The notes below the pieces were generated by a model. That model was given only the letters and a program-made list of their open reading frames with translations. It did not search any database and had not been told where the DNA came from. Position numbers and translations under genes: made by a program. DNA of 64,000 nt, from NCBI GenBank assembly GCA_023251535.1, contig JAHEYP010000002.1, positions 1-64,000 on the forward strand. Direction: 5' to 3'. Positions 43,227 to 51,565 of the stretch are shown one piece after another. Origin of the DNA: Bacteroidota bacterium (GTDB taxonomy: Bacteria > Bacteroidota > Bacteroidia > AKYH767-A > OLB10). Numbering within the stretch: position 1 is the stretch's first letter; the number at the start of each line of letters is the position of its first letter.

Positions 43227-43345
43227 GAACTGAATGACTGAATGATTGAATGATTGAATGGATGGATGACTGAATGATTGAATGACTGAGGGAATGAATG
43301 ACTGAATGATTGAATGAGGGTCCAACCGAGATCTTTGGTAATGTT
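43227..43345. repeat. TGAATGA(C/T)TGAATGA tract plus GTCCAACCGAGATC tail, copy A
   Basis: Tandem (A/C)TGAATGA(C/T)TGAATG units with GGATGGATGAC interruptions up to ~43318, then GGGTCCAACCGAGATCTTTGG. A second copy of tract plus tail is at 43446-43513. Confidence 0.75.
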
Positions 43346-43445
43346 ATGCATTTCGGTTTTATTGAAAAGTCTTTGGGGCGAAATTCTAATTCATTTAATT
43401 CCTGTAACCCAAAATCTATCGCCTAAAATCTATCATCTATCGCCA

Positions 43446-43513
43446 ATAATTGAATGACTGAATGAATGGATGATTGAATGACTGAATGTGGGTCCAACCG
43501 AGATCATTGGCGG
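43446..43513. repeat. TGAATGA tract plus GTCCAACCGAGATC tail, copy B
   Basis: ATTGAATGACTGAATGAATGGATGATTGAATGACTGAATG followed by TGGGTCCAACCGAGATCATTGG, matching copy A except for a few bases. The region 43109-43640 between DUF4139 and recF contains only these repeats and A+T-rich filler. Confidence 0.75.
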
Positions 43514-43625
43514 TTTTATGGAATAATCTTCTAGGTGAACTACTCATTCATCTTTTGCCAATATCAAAAATCTAATATCCAACATCCAATATCCCCAAAA
43601 CACACTCCCAACGCAATTAAAATCG

Positions 43626-43633
43626 TACTTTTG
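43626..43633 (+). promoter_or_regulatory. -7 element TACTTTTG of recF
   Basis: TACTTTTG ends 7 nt before the recF ATG at 43641, the same octamer and spacing as at pyrR. No -33 TTTG is seen upstream. Confidence 0.6.
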
Positions 43634-43640
43634 CGCCGTC

Positions 43641-44732
43641 ATGTATTTAAGTCGTTTAACGCTGTTCAATTTTAAAAATTACGAGGAAGCTGAGTTTGAT
43701 TTCAGTCCCGGAGCCAATGCCCTCACAGGCGCGAATGGCAGCGGTAAAACGAATGTACTTGATGCGATTCACTATTTGTGCCTTTGCAAAAGTTATTTCC
43801 ATTCTACCGATAGTCTTAATATCCGCCACGATAGCGGATTTTTCTCGATAGCGGGTAAGTTCCATTTGGGACAAGATGATAATAGCGATGATGTTTTTGT
43901 GGGTATGAAAGCGGGACAAAAGAAGATCGTTAAACGCAATCAGAAGGAATACCAGCGTTTTAGTGAGCATATCGGTTTGTTGCCCGTGGTGATGGTGGCT
44001 CCAATTGATCAAGAGCTCATAACTGGTCCCGGTGATGAGCGTCGTAAGTTAATGGATAGCATCATTAGCCAATATGATCATCAGTATCTCGAGAATTTGG
44101 TGAATTATAATAAAGTCCTCCAGCAACGAAATGCACTTTTAAAACAAGCAGGAAAAGGGGGATATGTTGAGGCTTCGATGTGGCAGATCTGGGATGAACA
44201 GCTTGCAACTTATGGTACCCGTATCTATGAAGCGCGAAAGGAATTTATCGCTCGCTTTGTGCCAGTGTTTAATCGCTATTATGCTTACTTGACCGATGAT
44301 AGTGAGCAGGTGAGCTTCGGATATGAATCGAAATTACACAATGATCCGTTGCTCGATTTATTGCAAAAAACGCATAGCCGCGATTTGATGCTTCAATATA
44401 CTTCGGTGGGTGTTCACCGCGACGATCTAGAGTTGCTGTTGAACAATTATCCCGTGAAGAAAATCGGATCGCAAGGGCAACAGAAATCGTTTGTATTAGC
44501 AGTAAAACTGGCGCAATTTGAATTGATAAAGGAGTCGAGTGGGGTGAAACCGTTTTTATTGCTCGACGATATTTTCGATAAGCTCGATATTCACCGAATT
44601 ACTCGTTTGATGGAGTTGGTGAGTAACGATACCTTCGGACAACTATTTATTACCGACACCGCCGAGGAGCATATCAGAGGTGTTTTTGAGAGGATAAATG
44701 TGGAGTTGAAGGTGTTTGAATGTAAAAAATGA
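43641..44732 (+). CDS. recF: DNA replication and repair protein RecF
   Basis: SMC-like ATPase that helps load RecA at gaps and at stalled forks. 363 residues, usual length. Seen: LTLFNFKNYEEAEFDFSPG at the start, Walker A in LTGANGSGKTNVLDAIHYL (residues ~31-49), the signature GSQGQQKSFVLAVKLAQ and Walker B FLLLDDIFDKLD near residue 300. Not part of a dnaA-dnaN-recF-gyrB cluster here; it stands alone between repeat-rich intergenic regions, with a very short predicted leader. Confidence 0.96.
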   Translation: MYLSRLTLFNFKNYEEAEFDFSPGANALTGANGSGKTNVLDAIHYLCLCKSYFHSTDSLNIRHDSGFFSIAGKFHLGQDDNSDDVFVGMKAGQKKIVKRNQKEYQRFSEHIGLLPVVMVAPIDQELITGPGDERRKLMDSIISQYDHQYLENLVNYNKVLQQRNALLKQAGKGGYVEASMWQIWDEQLATYGTRIYEARKEFIARFVPVFNRYYAYLTDDSEQVSFGYESKLHNDPLLDLLQKTHSRDLMLQYTSVGVHRDDLELLLNNYPVKKIGSQGQQKSFVLAVKLAQFELIKESSGVKPFLLLDDIFDKLDIHRITRLMELVSNDTFGQLFITDTAEEHIRGVFERINVELKVFECKK

Positions 44733-44746
44733 ATTTTGGATTTTGG

Positions 44747-45015
44747 ATTGGCTGACGCGGTTGGGGCTAGCGCGGTTGGGCCATTCGGCCGGAACACAGA
44801 TGAATGGATTTGAAAAGGATTTAAAAGGATTTCTTGCGCTGATGGTGGCTGACGCGGTTGGGCCATTCGGCCGGAACACAGATGAATGGATTTGAAATGG
44901 ATTTAAAAGGATTGGCTGACGCGGTTTGGGCTTACGCGGTTGGGCCATTCGGCCGGAACACCCCATTGGGACAAGCAGATGAATGGATTTGAAATGGATT
45001 TAAAAGGATAGGCTG
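44747..45015. repeat. Tandem ~70-100-bp intergenic repeat
   Basis: Three imperfect copies of a unit starting GGCTGACGCGGTT, containing GGGCCATTCGGCCGGAACA and ending GATGAATGGATTTGAAATGG plus ATTTAAAAGGAT, begin near 44749, 44846 and 44912; a partial fourth starts at 45011. Units differ by small insertions (GGGCTAGCGCGGTT; CCCATTGGGACAAG). GGCC-ATTC-GGCC can fold as a short hairpin. No coding potential is evident. Confidence 0.85.
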
Positions 45016-45052
45016 ACGCGTTATTTATATTAGGAACAATGACCACAAAATT

Positions 45053-45125
45053 CATTCATTCAATCATTCATTCACCCAGTCATTCACTCACTCAATCATT
45101 CATTGATCCCTTCAGTCATTGATTT
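45053..45125. repeat. TCATTCAA/TCATTCAG degenerate tract
   Basis: ATTCATTCATTCAATCATTCATTCACCCAGTCATTC-type tract, same family as at 18534. The rest of 45126-45302 is A+T-rich with AAAATCCAAGATTCAAAATTC-type simple sequence and no gene. Confidence 0.75.
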
Positions 45126-45302
45126 TTATTTTCCGCTTCGCTTAATTGGCCGCTGATGACGCAGATTTACAAGATTTACGCAGATTATTTTCGAATATAA
45201 TTCAAAATCCAAGATTCAAAATTCAAAATCGAATTAAATCTCATATGATTTAGGATACTTTAAAATATTGAGAATTTCAACAGGAACTAAATTCCCAGCC
45301 CA

Positions 45303-46718
45303 TTATTTCCCGCTTCGCTGAAGTATCGTTCGTACTGTATAAAAAAGGATTTTAAAATCAAGGGCGAGCGACATGTTTTCGATATAAATGATATCGTATT
45401 TTAGTCGTTGAATCATTTGCGTTACGTTCTCTGCGTATCCGTATTTTACTTGTCCCCAAGAGGTGATGCCCGGACGAACTTTATGCAGATGTCGGTAGTG
45501 CGGTGCTTCTTGCATGATTTGGTCGATGAAGTATTGTCGCTCGGGACGAGGACCTACTAGCGACATATCGCCAATTAATACATTATAAAACTGCGGGATT
45601 TCATCGAGTCGTACTTTACGCATGAATTTACCGAATGGTGTGATGCGTGAATCCGATGAACTACTCAACATTGGCGTACCTTTTTCGGCACCAACAAACA
45701 TGGAGCGAAACTTGTAAATGGTAAAAGGATTTCCGTGTAGTCCTATTCGTTCCTGTGCAAAAAAGATTGGTCCGCGTGAACCAGTTTTGATGATGAGTGC
45801 AGTGAAAATATACACCGGCGATAACAACAATAAAAAGATCATTGAGACAACTATGTCGATGATGCGCTTAAACGATTGTTGCCATACCGGCATTAAACTC
45901 GGATTAATAATAATCAACGGCGATCCGAAAATCGACGACATCTTAACTGATCCCGAGAGGATGTCGTACATGTCGGGCATAATTTTAATGATCAGATCTT
46001 TATCTTCTAATTCATTAATAATTCTTCCTATAAACTCGTGTTCCGACGATTCAATGGCAATGATTACTTCCTCAATTTTATACTGATCGATGATCTGTGA
46101 AAGGTCTTCTAGTCCTCCTAAATGCGGTAAATTATCTTTGAAATACTTCCCGTTATTATGATCGATATGGATGAATCCAACGAATTTATATCCCTGACTT
46201 AAAGGCTCTGATTCCAGTTCGGTATATAATCCAACAGCACGTTGTGAACTACCAATGATAAGTGTTGGGAATCCGATTTTACGACTCTTAATTTTTCGAG
46301 CGGTGAATGTGGTGATGAAAAATCGGAATAGCGCTGTAATCAGGAAATGCAGTAAGAACAGCGCCATAAAAGTGCTGTAATAACTACGGTAAGATACAAT
46401 GACATCGTCGAGTAAAAGGGAGAAGAAAATGATCAAACAACCAATCAACGCAACGATAAGTGTTTGTCCGAATTCCTTTAAACGCGACTTACGATAGATG
46501 TCGTTATAAGTACCCATCAAAGCATAAACGATCACCCATGCAACAGGTAGAACGGTAACGCCCATAAAGAAATTCTTGTCAGGCTGAAGTGGTAGCTTAT
46601 ATCCGTACAACACCGATTCTATCTCTAGTTTACGGTAGAGATAAAAGATGCTCCAGGCCAAAGTCGCTGCCAGTAAATCGGCAAAAACGTACTTCGTAAT
46701 TTGTAATACTCTGTTCAT
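45303..46718 (-). CDS. Undecaprenyl-phosphate sugar phosphotransferase
   Basis: Polyprenyl glycosylphosphotransferase (WcaJ/PssY type) starting surface polysaccharide synthesis by moving a sugar-1-phosphate onto undecaprenyl phosphate. 471 residues: about four N-terminal membrane helices (12-135), a CoA-binding-like Rossmann domain (FPTLIIGSSQRAVGLYTELE, ~150-250), one more helix (~290-312) and the C-terminal sugar transferase domain (KRIIDIVVS, PIFFAQERIGLHGNPFTIYKFRSM, RKVRLDEIPQFYNVLIGDMSLVGPRPER). The start overlaps the upstream lipoprotein stop by 1 nt (TAATG). No other glycosyltransferases or wzx/wzy are in view. Confidence 0.93.
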   Translation of the reverse strand: MNRVLQITKYVFADLLAATLAWSIFYLYRKLEIESVLYGYKLPLQPDKNFFMGVTVLPVAWVIVYALMGTYNDIYRKSRLKEFGQTLIVALIGCLIIFFSLLLDDVIVSYRSYYSTFMALFLLHFLITALFRFFITTFTARKIKSRKIGFPTLIIGSSQRAVGLYTELESEPLSQGYKFVGFIHIDHNNGKYFKDNLPHLGGLEDLSQIIDQYKIEEVIIAIESSEHEFIGRIINELEDKDLIIKIMPDMYDILSGSVKMSSIFGSPLIIINPSLMPVWQQSFKRIIDIVVSMIFLLLLSPVYIFTALIIKTGSRGPIFFAQERIGLHGNPFTIYKFRSMFVGAEKGTPMLSSSSDSRITPFGKFMRKVRLDEIPQFYNVLIGDMSLVGPRPERQYFIDQIMQEAPHYRHLHKVRPGITSWGQVKYGYAENVTQMIQRLKYDIIYIENMSLALDFKILFYTVRTILQRSGK

Positions 46719-47596
46719 TAGTTACTAATCAGCTTCACATTATCGATGTATAAAGTCCCGGAAGATTCCCCGCTTTCTAATTGCATGTAGAAATAAACTT
46801 TAAACTTTGATACATCGTAATTCGCATTCACGAACTTGCTTAGGTTAATATAGGTTTTGTTCCAATCGGTACTCGGATTAAAGAGGATCACAGGAATATT
46901 TCTGGTATCACTCGATAAAATTCCTTTTAATCCCACAGTAAAGGCGTGGTTACTTTTGTAATTTACTTCTAGATAGATGTCTTTTCCTCTCGGAAGATAG
47001 TATCCATCATTAACGCTCGTTACTTCAATAATATAATTCGTTGAGGTGGCTTCTAATTTTAAGCTTCGCTGTCCTTCAAATACAATAGTTGAATCAATTG
47101 CTAATCCCGCAAGCGAATTAGTCGTTGTTTCCATGCTAATTCCTCCACCGCTTGTGTCTTTTTCAAAGTCTTCGTACCAAGTATAGGATAGAGCAGGGTA
47201 GTACGATACGGGGAATGTATCAACAAGCGTAGTTTGTCCAGGAGTAAAATTGAGGGTAGTGGTATAACCTTTATACAAAGGATAAGCCGATCGAGTAGCT
47301 GCGATTCCGTTTTCGTAAATTCCAGGAAGTAGAATTACTTGTTTGCTTCCTTCTGCTAAGACTGGAATTTTTGCAGGTAGCTCGAAGGTGCCTAAGTATT
47401 GTCCGTCGACATAAACCCAAACATCTTTTACTTTACTTGCATTGGTTCCTTGCGAAGGATAATTAGAACTTACTGATACGTGATTTACTTCTAAATATGC
47501 AGGTTGTGGTTCCTCCGGATTAATCAGGTTACAGCTCTGCATAGTAAATGCAAAAGCAATAATGAATAGAAAGAAATTAGTACGGAATGAATACAT
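46718..47596 (-). CDS. Lipoprotein with carbohydrate-binding-like domain
   Basis: A 292-residue lipoprotein: signal sequence ending in lipobox MQSC (Cys22). The middle (residues ~35-120) is beta-rich with VYVDGQYLGTFELPAKIPVLAEG, PEGA-like in style. The C-terminal ~150 residues (SLAGLAIDSTIVFEGQRSLKLEAT ... LYIDNVKLISN) have the jelly-roll layout of carbohydrate-binding domains. It lies between an oxidoreductase (13 bp) and a sugar transferase (1-nt overlap) and so probably functions with surface polysaccharide, but this is inferred from context only. Confidence 0.75.
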   Translation of the reverse strand: MYSFRTNFFLFIIAFAFTMQSCNLINPEEPQPAYLEVNHVSVSSNYPSQGTNASKVKDVWVYVDGQYLGTFELPAKIPVLAEGSKQVILLPGIYENGIAATRSAYPLYKGYTTTLNFTPGQTTLVDTFPVSYYPALSYTWYEDFEKDTSGGGISMETTTNSLAGLAIDSTIVFEGQRSLKLEATSTNYIIEVTSVNDGYYLPRGKDIYLEVNYKSNHAFTVGLKGILSSDTRNIPVILFNPSTDWNKTYINLSKFVNANYDVSKFKVYFYMQLESGESSGTLYIDNVKLISN

Positions 47597-47609
47597 ATTG
47601 GTGGGTAGG

Positions 47610-48587
47610 TTAGGAAACGATTGCCGGCAACGATTTCAATTTATCGGCAATTTGATGTGCAACTACGAGGGCTGAATAACCGTCTTCGATAGGTACTAAC
47701 GGTTTTCGGTCGTTTAAAATTGCATCAGCAAACGAATCTAGCTCTTCTTTTATTGCGTTGGTTTCGTCGACTTTCGGATTTTCGAAGTAAATCTGCTTCG
47801 AGCCTTTGTTTTCGCCTAGGTCGATGGTGAGGGCTAACGGATCGGGAGTACCGTCAACTTCTTTTAGTCGTACTACTTCGGTGGCTTTCTTTAAAAAGTC
47901 GACAGCGATATACGCATCTTTCTGGAAGAAGCGCGTTTTACGCATGTTCTTTAACGAGATGCGGCTAGCAGTTAAGTTTGCTACGCATCCATTGTCGAAT
48001 TCAATACGCGCATTGGCAATATCGGGAGTATCACTCACAACAGCCACGCCGCTGGTGCTGATTTTCTTTACTGTCGATTTTACGGTGCTTAATACGATGT
48101 CGATATCGTGAATCATTAAATCTAGCACGACAGATACATCGGTTCCTCTCGGATTAAATTGCGCCAAACGATGTGTCTCTATAAACATCGGTTGTTTGAT
48201 ATATGAAACAGCGGATTTAAAAGCGGGATTGAATCGCTCTACATGTCCCACTTGGACCTTCACATTCGCTTCCTCTGCTAAGCCCATCATTTCTTTGGCT
48301 TCAGCAACAGTATTCGCAAGCGGTTTCTCAATGAAAATATGTTTCGAAAGACGTAAAGCCTTTACCGCACACTCGTAGTGATTTACGGTAGGAGTAACAA
48401 TATCGATCACATCGCATGACTGTAATAAACGGTCGATAGAATCGAAATAAGTCACACCCGGCACTTGCTGCGCCGTATTCGGATCTGGATCATAAAATCC
48501 TACTAATTCATATTTAGGCAGTTCTTGAATCAACCGGATATGTATTTTACCCAGATGCCCCGCTCCTAAAACTCCGATCTTTAACAT
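47610..48587 (-). CDS. Gfo/Idh/MocA family oxidoreductase
   Basis: NAD(P)-dependent sugar (or nucleotide-sugar) dehydrogenase, ~325 residues. Seen: the Rossmann loop KIGVLGAGHLGKIHIRL at the N-terminus, DVIDIVTPTVNHYECAVKAL, HIFIEKPLANTVAEAKEM (the EKP motif) and VGHVERFNPAF, then the alpha/beta catalytic domain. ATG 48587 (MLKIGVLG) is chosen over ATG 48623, as the fold begins there. First gene of a three-gene minus-strand set with a lipoprotein and a sugar transferase, consistent with making a modified sugar for surface glycans. Confidence 0.92.
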   Translation of the reverse strand: MLKIGVLGAGHLGKIHIRLIQELPKYELVGFYDPDPNTAQQVPGVTYFDSIDRLLQSCDVIDIVTPTVNHYECAVKALRLSKHIFIEKPLANTVAEAKEMMGLAEEANVKVQVGHVERFNPAFKSAVSYIKQPMFIETHRLAQFNPRGTDVSVVLDLMIHDIDIVLSTVKSTVKKISTSGVAVVSDTPDIANARIEFDNGCVANLTASRISLKNMRKTRFFQKDAYIAVDFLKKATEVVRLKEVDGTPDPLALTIDLGENKGSKQIYFENPKVDETNAIKEELDSFADAILNDRKPLVPIEDGYSALVVAHQIADKLKSLPAIVS

Positions 48588-48689
48588 TCTTGAAATTTTG
48601 TGCGAAATTACAGCATTTTTCAATCTCTCCTTGTTGAAAACATGACGGAAGATGAGAACATTTTTATCTTTCCCTACCGATTCAATCTA

Positions 48690-48697
48690 TAATTTCG
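48690..48697 (+). promoter_or_regulatory. -7-like element TAATTTCG of pcm
   Basis: TAATTTCG is one base from TAnnTTTG; its last G lies 4 nt before the GTG start at 48702, again implying a leader of almost no length. Confidence 0.45.
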
Positions 48698-48701
48698 CAA
48701 A

Positions 48702-49358
48702 GTGAACGTGAATGATACCTTCCGCCATCAAGGGTTAAGGCGACAATTAGTAGATCTACTTAAGGAAAAAGGAATAACTAACCGATTGGTTTTAGATGCA
48801 ATAGGGAAGATTCCGCGCCATCTTTTTATGGATAATGCATTCCTCGAGTATGCTTATCAGGATAAGGCTTTTCCTATTGATTGTGAGCAGACTATCTCTC
48901 AACCGTTCACTGTTGCTTACCAAACTCAGTTGCTTGATCCTGTGAAAGGGGAGAAGGTGCTCGAAATCGGAACTGGCTCTGGATATCAGAGTTGTGTTTT
49001 GGCCGAAACTGGTGCGAAAGTATTTACCATCGAACGTCATCGTCCGTTGCACGACGCTACTAAAAAACGTTTCGAATCACTCGGGTATTTTACCATTAAG
49101 TCGTTTTATGGCGACGGATTTAAAGGGCAGGCTTCTTATGGTCCGTACGACAAGATTTTAGTTACCTGCGGGGCTCCCGAAATTCCTGCAGCGTTGGTGG
49201 CTCAGCTGAAAATCGGCGGATTAATGGTGATTCCCGTAGGCGATATTTTAGCTGAACAGGTAATGACTACCGTGCTGAAAAAGTCGGAAAATGAGGTCGA
49301 AATCTTCGAATTCGATAAATTTCGCTTCGTTCCTATGCTTCAGCAAAAAGCCAGATAG
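48702..49358 (+). CDS. pcm: Protein-L-isoaspartate O-methyltransferase
   Basis: Repairs isoaspartyl residues in aged proteins using S-adenosylmethionine. 218 residues. Seen: IPRHLFMD, YQDKAFPIDCEQTISQPFTVAYQTQLL (substrate region) and the SAM-binding VLEIGTGSGYQSCVLAE (residues ~85-101), then VTCGAPEIPAALVAQLKIGG. The start is GTG 48702; GTG 48708 is an alternative. It is divergent from the oxidoreductase gene across 114 bp. Confidence 0.95.
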   Translation: MNVNDTFRHQGLRRQLVDLLKEKGITNRLVLDAIGKIPRHLFMDNAFLEYAYQDKAFPIDCEQTISQPFTVAYQTQLLDPVKGEKVLEIGTGSGYQSCVLAETGAKVFTIERHRPLHDATKKRFESLGYFTIKSFYGDGFKGQASYGPYDKILVTCGAPEIPAALVAQLKIGGLMVIPVGDILAEQVMTTVLKKSENEVEIFEFDKFRFVPMLQQKAR

Positions 49359-49384
49359 TCAGTTGTTTAAGCTTATATTTTGAC

Positions 49385-49420
49385 AAATTGACGTGTTTTT
49401 AATCAACTTTACGTCAATTT
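49385..49420. promoter_or_regulatory. Inverted repeat upstream of hsp20
   Basis: AAATTGACGT (49385-49394) and ACGTCAATTT (49411-49420) are perfect inverted copies separated by 16 nt; the match continues imperfectly outward (TGAC/GACA). It lies ~80 bp before the hsp20 start and resembles an operator for a dimeric regulator. It has no T tract, so it is a poor terminator for pcm. Confidence 0.55.
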
Positions 49421-49497
49421 GACATGCAGAAATGTGTTTTTTCGGATTGGTATATTAGTTGAGAATGGGGTTTCAAACAATTTAAAAAATTAAACCC

Positions 49498-49944
49498 ATG
49501 ACACTAATTAAATTTCAAAACGAAAACGCAACAAGAAAACCAGTCGTATTCCCAGCATTCAATGATTTATGGGGTGATATTTTCGACGGAATGGTAACAG
49601 GTGATTTTAAAAGATGGAGTTCTCCATCAGTAAACATTAAGGAAAGTGATTCGGCTTATACACTCGAATTAGCTGCTCCGGGATTAGCGAAAGAAGATTT
49701 TAAAATTCGCGTAGAAGAAAATCAACTCACCATTTCAGGCGAGAAAAAGCAAGAGCAGAACGAGAAAAACGAAAAATACAGCCGTAAAGAGTTCTCCTTT
49801 ACATCGTTCACTAGAAGCTTTACGCTTCCTGAAAATGTAAATATGGAAGGTATTCAAGCCAATTATAATCACGGGATTATGATGGTTGTCCTTCCAAAAA
49901 CAGAACCGGCAAAACCGAAAACAAAAGAGATTAACATTGGTTAA
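49498..49944 (+). CDS. Hsp20/alpha-crystallin family small heat-shock protein
   Basis: A 148-residue ATP-independent holdase chaperone. The alpha-crystallin domain runs from about residue 45: SPSVNIKESDSAYTLELAAPGLAKEDFKIRVEENQLTISGEKK, then FTRSFTLPENVNMEGIQANYNHGIMMVVLPK, with the A-x-x-x-N-G-(I/V)-L-like signature, and a short basic tail ending KEINIG with an I-x-I-like motif. The long A+T-rich leader holds an inverted repeat ~80 bp upstream that could be the stress operator. A terminator follows at 50035. Confidence 0.95.
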   Translation: MTLIKFQNENATRKPVVFPAFNDLWGDIFDGMVTGDFKRWSSPSVNIKESDSAYTLELAAPGLAKEDFKIRVEENQLTISGEKKQEQNEKNEKYSRKEFSFTSFTRSFTLPENVNMEGIQANYNHGIMMVVLPKTEPAKPKTKEINIG

Positions 49945-50034
49945 TTCTCTTGAATTTCAAGTCATTTTTTTCCTAAGGGTAACCATTTGCAATCACTTTT
50001 TATAATTACGCATGTAGCGTAATGCAATTCAGGT

Positions 50035-50068
50035 AACGGCTCCGGATAGCATTCGGGGCCGTTTTTTT
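50035..50068 (+). terminator. Terminator downstream of hsp20
   Basis: AACGGCTCCGGA (from 50035) pairs imperfectly with TTCGGGGCCGTT (ending 50062), followed by a run of T. Confidence 0.8.
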
Positions 50069-50124
50069 GTTGGGTAGGTTATTAAGTTTTCTGTCGACAT
50101 TATGGCTCACCCAAATTATCGGTG

Positions 50125-50132
50125 TAACTTCG
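50125..50132 (+). promoter_or_regulatory. -7-like element TAACTTCG of surE operon
   Basis: TAACTTCG, one base from TAnnTTTG, has its last G 21 nt before the surE ATG at 50154. Confidence 0.4.
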
Positions 50133-50153
50133 TGCCCGTAAAATAATCCTACC

Positions 50154-50978
50154 ATGGCGGTAAAAAAAGAAGTAAAAAGCGCGCGTAAAACGAAGTCGGT
50201 TGTAAAATCATCGAAGCCAGTTATCTTAATTTCTAACGACGATGGAATTACAGCTCCCGGGTTACGAAACTTGGTTGAAGTAATGAAAACAATAGGGGAG
50301 GTGGTTGTTGTTGCGCCCGATAGTCCCCAGTCGGCAATGGGTCACGCCATAACCATCAATAAGCCTTTGCGTCTCGATAAAGTGGATGTTTTTCCGGGTG
50401 TATTATCATACCAATGCTCAGGAACTCCAGCCGATTGCGTGAAGTTGGCAGTGAATAAAGTGTTGCATCGTAAACCGGATTTATTGGTATCTGGAATTAA
50501 TCACGGATCGAATTCTTCTATCAACGTGATTTATTCGGGCACTATGTCGGCAGCCATGGAAGGTGCCATTGAAGGAATTCCTTCTATCGGATTCAGCTTA
50601 TGTAATTTTAGTCTAGATTCAGATTTTACAGCTGCCAAGCATTATGTAAAAATCATTGCCAAGAATATCTTGAAAATAGGATTGCAAGAAGGCACCTTAT
50701 TAAATGTCAATTTTCCATACTTGCCGTTGAGTAAAATTAAAGGCATCAAAATCTGTCGCCAGGCAAATGCAAAATGGAAAGAAGAATTTGATGAGCGCAT
50801 GGATCCGAATAAACGCAAATACTATTGGCTCACCGGTGAATTCATCAATAATGATAAAGGAGAAGATACTGATGAATGGGCTTTATCGAAAGGATATGTG
50901 TCGATTGTTCCCGTGCACTTCGATCTAACTGCGCATCATGCGATCTTACATTTAAACAGTGTAAAATGGAATGGCTGA
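50154..50978 (+). CDS. surE: 5'/3'-nucleotidase SurE
   Basis: Metal-dependent nucleoside monophosphatase important in stationary-phase survival. 274 residues; a basic N-terminal extension of ~22 residues (KKEVKSARKTKSVVKSS) precedes the conserved core ILISNDDGITAPGLRNL (metal-binding DD). Also seen: APDSPQSAMGHAIT, CSGTPADCVKLA, LVSGINHGSNSSINVIYSGTMSAAMEGA. It is first in a tight four-gene run with two small membrane proteins and lpxB; the next gene starts 13 nt inside its 3' end. Confidence 0.96.
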   Translation: MAVKKEVKSARKTKSVVKSSKPVILISNDDGITAPGLRNLVEVMKTIGEVVVVAPDSPQSAMGHAITINKPLRLDKVDVFPGVLSYQCSGTPADCVKLAVNKVLHRKPDLLVSGINHGSNSSINVIYSGTMSAAMEGAIEGIPSIGFSLCNFSLDSDFTAAKHYVKIIAKNILKIGLQEGTLLNVNFPYLPLSKIKGIKICRQANAKWKEEFDERMDPNKRKYYWLTGEFINNDKGEDTDEWALSKGYVSIVPVHFDLTAHHAILHLNSVKWNG

Positions 50979-51256
50979 AAAAAGACAGCATCTTCAACGG
51001 AGTGTTGATGGGGATGATGACTTTTATTTCAACTTACTGTTTAATTAGTGGTGCCGATTGGCTAAGGACGAAGTACTTGAATCTCTCGCCATTCATGATA
51101 GCACCGCGAATACAACTGCTGATGTTATTCCTGAATATGCTCTTATTTCGGTGGTTAATGATTACAAAAGAACAAACAGAAAAAGGACGAGGCGTATTAC
51201 TTATTACCTTTGTTGTTACTATCGCTTACGTCTATACGCATAAAGTAAAAATTTAA
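50966..51256 (+). CDS. Small membrane protein between surE and lpxB (1)
   Basis: A 96-residue protein with three predicted membrane helices (residues ~10-28, 42-60, 75-92) and a basic C-terminus (THKVKI). ATG 50966 (MEWLKKDS) overlaps the surE end by 13 nt, so translation is coupled; an upstream ATG in the same frame at 50876 lies well inside surE and adds non-hydrophobic residues. No family recognised. Located between surE and lpxB with a second small membrane protein, so an envelope role is plausible. Confidence 0.7.
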   Translation: MEWLKKDSIFNGVLMGMMTFISTYCLISGADWLRTKYLNLSPFMIAPRIQLLMLFLNMLLFRWLMITKEQTEKGRGVLLITFVVTIAYVYTHKVKI

Positions 51257-51277
51257 TTAATAGATTATAAAATACTG

Positions 51278-51565
51278 ATGTTCAAGAAAGATGCATTTCT
51301 TACGGGATTAATTCCCGGATTAGTACTTCCCTTCGTGGGCTTCTATTTGTATTACCTTTTGTTTTTTAATTACATGGGATTACATTCGTTCATTGATCAT
51401 GTAGTTCGTATCAATAAAGCGATATCAGTATTGAGTTTAGGTGCGATTTTAAACTTGTTGATGTTTTTTATTTTCTATCAACTGCAGTTGGATAAATCGG
51501 CGCGCGGTGTAATTGCTGCCACCTTTATTTATGCTTTCGTTGTTGTTTATTTTAAAGTGTTGTGA
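51278..51565 (+). CDS. Small membrane protein between surE and lpxB (2)
   Basis: A 95-residue protein with three hydrophobic segments (LIPGLVLPFVGFYLYYLLFF at ~11-30; SVLSLGAILNLLMFFIFY at ~50-67; GVIAATFIYAFVVVYFKVL at the end). Length and topology resemble the preceding protein, so the two may form a pair. Its TGA stop overlaps the lpxB ATG by 1 nt (TGATG). Family not recognised. Confidence 0.7.
   Translation: MFKKDAFLTGLIPGLVLPFVGFYLYYLLFFNYMGLHSFIDHVVRINKAISVLSLGAILNLLMFFIFYQLQLDKSARGVIAATFIYAFVVVYFKVL

Noticed and set aside
44747-45015. CRISPR array
   Set aside because: Units are only three to four, of unequal length, and what lies between the conserved parts is also repeated, so there are no unique spacers; no cas genes are nearby.
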